Below, one piece after another: positions 59,426 to 64,000 of a stretch of DNA of 64,000 nt (position 1 is its first letter; each line of letters starts with the position of its first letter). The DNA is taken from contig JAQFVV010012420.1 in the NCBI GenBank assembly GCA_028023455.1, positions 4,092,001 through 4,156,000 of the forward strand, in the 5' to 3' direction. Made by a program: the position numbers and the translations under genes. This DNA is from Epiperipatus broadwayi. Taxonomy: Eukaryota > Onychophora > Udeonychophora > Euonychophora > Peripatidae. The notes under the pieces are model-generated. The model was not told where the DNA came from and made no database searches. It was given only the letters and a program-made list of their open reading frames with translations.

Positions 59426-59582
59426 ATTATTAAAAAGATTATTTTAATCTTACTGAAGTAATTGAATTAGGGAATCGATTTAACTATCAAAGAATTCAGT
59501 AATCAAGTATTCTCTTAAGATATCCATAGATGTGATATTAATTAATTTTATGATTTCTTTATTATCCTTTAATTATAATAAA

Positions 59583-61170
<1,588 letters not shown>

Positions 61171-61288
61171 AATTGGGATTTATTATTATTATAAACGTTG
61201 ATATAATAGTAATTATACACATTGTTATTATTATTATATAAAGAACATAATGACAGAATAATTAATGCCTTTAGTATAAAATGGAAAA

Positions 61289-61558
61289 TTAATCCATATG
61301 ATATCTGGCAATTTTGTTCCATTGTTTAAGAGTCTCTAAACCAAATCCAGAATCTGCCTTAGTGTCAGTCCCTGCTACTCTATCAGCTATTTGCTGACAC
61401 ATGGCTATGAATGTATTATTAGCCAAAGAATAAACAACGAAAGGAAAACGTAAACTGTCTCCAATTGGCAACTGATTAGCTTTAACTATTTCTTTGTTAT
61501 ATAAAGCATTAAAAAAAGCTACAATCAGAACAATTTAATTATTGCATTTTAAAAAAGA
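61289..61558 (-). other. Unassigned ~90-codon open frame, possible exon or gene relic
   Basis: The minus-strand frame is open from just after a TAA at about 61,561 to the stop at 61,289. It contains IVKANQLPIGDSLRFPFVVY, NNTFIAMCQQIADRVAGTDT, then KADSGFGLETLKQWNKIARY. Composition and codon use are protein-like and clearly better than chance frames nearby. A TTGTAG acceptor candidate at 61,530 and a downstream AATAAA (complement at about 61,179) would fit a terminal exon. It cannot be spliced in frame from the RSPH14 exon at 61,671: every AG acceptor in the frame gives phase 0 or 1, whereas phase 2 is needed. I do not recognise the family. A nested gene or an inserted gene fragment are both possible. 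Confidence 0.4.
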
Positions 61559-61670
61559 CTGCAAAAATTAAATGAATATATAAATATACACACATAGTTT
61601 ATTATCTATTGCAAATTACATACATACTTTTGTTACTTATTCTAAGCATAATTATTTCATATATTTTTAC

Positions 61671-61896
61671 CTTAATGCCATAATTGATTGAGCGGCTCGA
61701 CATCTCGTACTAGCATTATGAGCATAAAGCAAACCAGTAAATGTTTCCATGGCGACAGTCTCCAAAGCTTGATCGGTATCTTGCCACAGACAAAAATACA
61801 GACAGTCTAAAATAATATCTTTGATTTCATCCAATTCTAAAGGAAGTTTTAAGACCAGAGGAGCAATCAAATGAGCTTCAATAATATTCTGAGCTC
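61671..61896 (-). CDS. RSPH14: RSPH14 internal exon (first visible)
   Basis: 226-nt exon on the minus strand: acceptor TTATTATTATTAG| before GAGCTCAG, donor ATTAAG|GTAAAAAT. It enters in phase 1 (two bases complete a Gly codon) and leaves in phase 2 (AG, completed to AGT Ser by the exon at 7,080). The protein GAQNIIEAHLIAPLVLKLPL, DEIKDIILDCLYFCLWQDTD, RCRAAQSIMAL aligns over its full length with vertebrate RSPH14 (GAAQIVQSGLIPSLVRKL...DEIKVLILDTLALCLQED...KAARALIAIS). It encodes about two armadillo repeats from the middle of the protein. RSPH14 is a radial-spoke-associated protein of motile cilia and sperm flagella. The 5' exons must lie above 64,000. Confidence 0.9.
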
Positions 61897-64000
61897 CTAA
61901 TAATAATAAAAGCAAAAATTAATAATTATAATGCTAATAAAAACATGAATTAATAAAATTGACTAACATTGCTATTGACAGTATTCTAATAGCTAATAAT
62001 AATAACTGGAATCAAAAATAATGGCATAAAAAATTACAACGCTAAATTAAATAATTGGATTACTATTAGATCAGCTACAAAAATGTTTTGTGCAGTTTAG
62101 TACACTGATAAAATGATAGACTCGAAAGCTAAATGTCCTTCGATGAAAGCTCAACTTGTCACTTCTAGGGCTTAAAGATTTACATGATCTCTTTAGTGAT
62201 TAATTGTTGTTTTTGATATCTGCAAAAAGTATCAATAATAAAAAATGAGGTCAAATTAACCCTGGGATAGTGGCCAAAAGTTAAAGCTGTAGAAATTGAT
62301 ATAAAATATCAGAAAGTTTACAGAAAACTAAGAATCAATAAAAATATAAAGAAATCCCTAAATGGCCAGAGAGTGGAAGAAATCAATTTAGATACCAAAG
62401 AATCAGTCATATATTAGATGTGTGTAAACTAATATATAATGTAATTTATTTATATTACATGAAAATAAGATTATATTAAAAATTATTCAGACTGAAATAA
62501 AGCTTAACGCTTTACATTGAAAAAGAAATGAATGTAGATGGTAGTTTTAGAAAATACGAGTCACCATTGCTAATATATGATGATTTTTTAAAAATGGCAA
62601 GGAACAAAAGAGAAAAAGCAATGTGTTTTACTGATTACAACAAATACTGGTTCAATTAACTGTTCTAATTTCTTAAAAAACCTGTATTTATCATACCTTA
62701 TCATTATTGCTGTGAGACTAGACCTGGGTGTGACAAAAGAGAATGGTTTCATATCAGCAAAGAGATTAGACAGAACTGTGCATTGTTACTGAACTTTTGA
62801 ATATATGTACTAAATATGGAATAAAGAAGTTGTAGAGTTATAAGACAAAATTTTTGGAAGAAACACCATCCAAATTTACATACAATGATTTTGACATGTT
62901 TATAACTAAAAACTGCAGAGCAAAATTAAAGGTATGAATAAAAAAATAAAATTATGATAAAATACCAAGAAAACTGAAATTGACATTAGTGGTCAACATC
63001 GGATATTGAAAAAGCAGAACAAAAAAAAAAAACATTCATGACCTTGAACTGGGATTATGCCAATGTTTTTGAGAAAAACACAGTAAAAAAATATATAAAT
63101 GAATACTTGATCAAATTATATTTAAACTTGCTTTTATTTGAAGCACGAATGATCAGGTTAAAACTATCTTATCTTAATGTTGTTATAAGAAACTCTAATT
63201 AATTAAAGTAGTAAGTGATGCCAAAAAAAGATTGAAAGTAAAAGAATGAAGCTTTGATTGGGTCACTGCAATAGAAGTCACAATCATTTTGGTCATATCA
63301 TAATAATGATGATGTATTACAAGATTCTCTCAGATTATAGTTGATATTTGAATTAAATGCAGTGATTTATTTACTCTACATCACTTTACATGAAGATCAG
63401 TAATTAGAATATAATTTGGCAATCTGCCATCTAGTGTCCATTGATTATTTATGCTTTCATATAGTTCTGGATTGAAATAATCAAGGGTACATTGCTGGCA
63501 TTATTTGGATTATAGGATGAATTCTCAATTAAAATGATAGTTCCTGAGATTAGCAATAAAAATCTACAACAAAATAGGCCAAATTCCATGCATCAATATT
63601 AAAGATGAAAGTAAATACTTGAAATAGATGAGAGGAATAAACTCTTTTATTAGATTCATTTATTAATTATTGTTAGAGTACAGTTTTAATATGAAATAGA
63701 TATTAATTTAATTATATTTCCTTTTTTTTACTCATTTTACTCTAATGTAAATTACTAATTTAATTATTTTTGAATTTACACTTTATTTTTATTTTTATTA
63801 TAATGTAAATTATGCTTTCAAATTATAATTATTAATCTTACAATAACTATTTTATATTTTGAATTTAATAATTATCTAAATAAACTTCAATTTCTAGAAA
63901 AGTAAAATAATTTTGAATTTTATAAAGTCATTTTGTAAAACTGATTACTTTAGAGAAATATAAATTTAGCTTTACTAACATACACACACATCATTATCAT
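61897..64000 (-). other. Upstream RSPH14 intron, unassigned
   Basis: AT-rich sequence upstream of the first visible exon. I could not find the preceding RSPH14 exon. Stretches at 62,500-63,350 are slightly more codon-like in places (for example YNDFDMFITKNCRAKLK on the plus strand at about 62,880), hinting at a decayed retroelement, but no diagnostic motif is present. Confidence 0.5.

Noticed and set aside
61289-61558. Alternative last exon of RSPH14
   Set aside because: The upstream exon ends in phase 2, and no AG acceptor in this frame has the matching phase, so an in-frame join is not possible.

Overview
The window looks like one stretch of an AT-rich invertebrate nuclear genome (roughly three quarters A+T by eye). 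Evidence: intron-split exons with GT/AG borders, non-LTR and LTR retrotransposons, pogo/Tigger and hAT DNA transposons, tRNA-derived SINEs, MITEs and long ATT microsatellites. No bacterial-type genes, operons, CRISPR arrays or ribosomal RNAs were seen. The phylum cannot be settled from sequence alone; a large-genome arthropod (for example an arachnid) or a mollusc would both fit.

The only host gene I can name is a minus-strand, partial RSPH14 (radial spoke head 14, armadillo-repeat axonemal protein). Three consecutive internal exons are visible: 61,671-61,896, 6,964-7,080 and 4,048-4,159. Their phases fit exactly (2, then 2, then 0) and the joined protein runs collinearly with vertebrate RSPH14. 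The 5' exons lie beyond 64,000 and the last exon was not found below 4,048. The first two exons are separated by a 54.6-kb intron, so almost the whole window is intronic.

The intron is a layered transposon graveyard. From low to high coordinate the window holds: a TA-flanked Tigger element with intact ends (1,134-3,786, inside the following intron); six short tRNA-Gly-like SINEs; RTE-type LINE relics (11.9-12.4 and 53.2-56.05 kb); an L1/Tx1-type LINE with a perfect 12-bp target duplication (13,001-16,785); hAT relics (17.5, 36.6 and 42.7-45.0 kb); another LINE relic (19.2-22 kb); a 2.2-kb LTR-like unit (24,432-26,662); a decayed Ty3/Gypsy pol (29.9-34.3 kb); a TIR element carrying its own tandem array (35,044-36,322); an LTR-bounded, internally deleted Gypsy element with an ATTAA duplication (37,916-41,079); a CpG-rich TIR element (47,686-48,678); several palindromic MITEs; a tRNA-like repeat cluster (58.5-59.4 kb); and a 400-bp ATT microsatellite.

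No clearly new functional system is visible. The items most worth a second look are a tiny retroposon family with its own target duplications (11,732-11,846 and 41,508-41,576), the CpG-rich TIR element with a 66-codon ORF, the TIR element with a ~400-bp internal tandem array, a candidate 44-nt nested exon at 34,795-34,838, and an unassigned ~90-codon open frame next to the RSPH14 exon (61,289-61,558). Every transposon protein seen is broken, so none appears able to move by itself. Identities rest on motifs read by eye; no database search was run.
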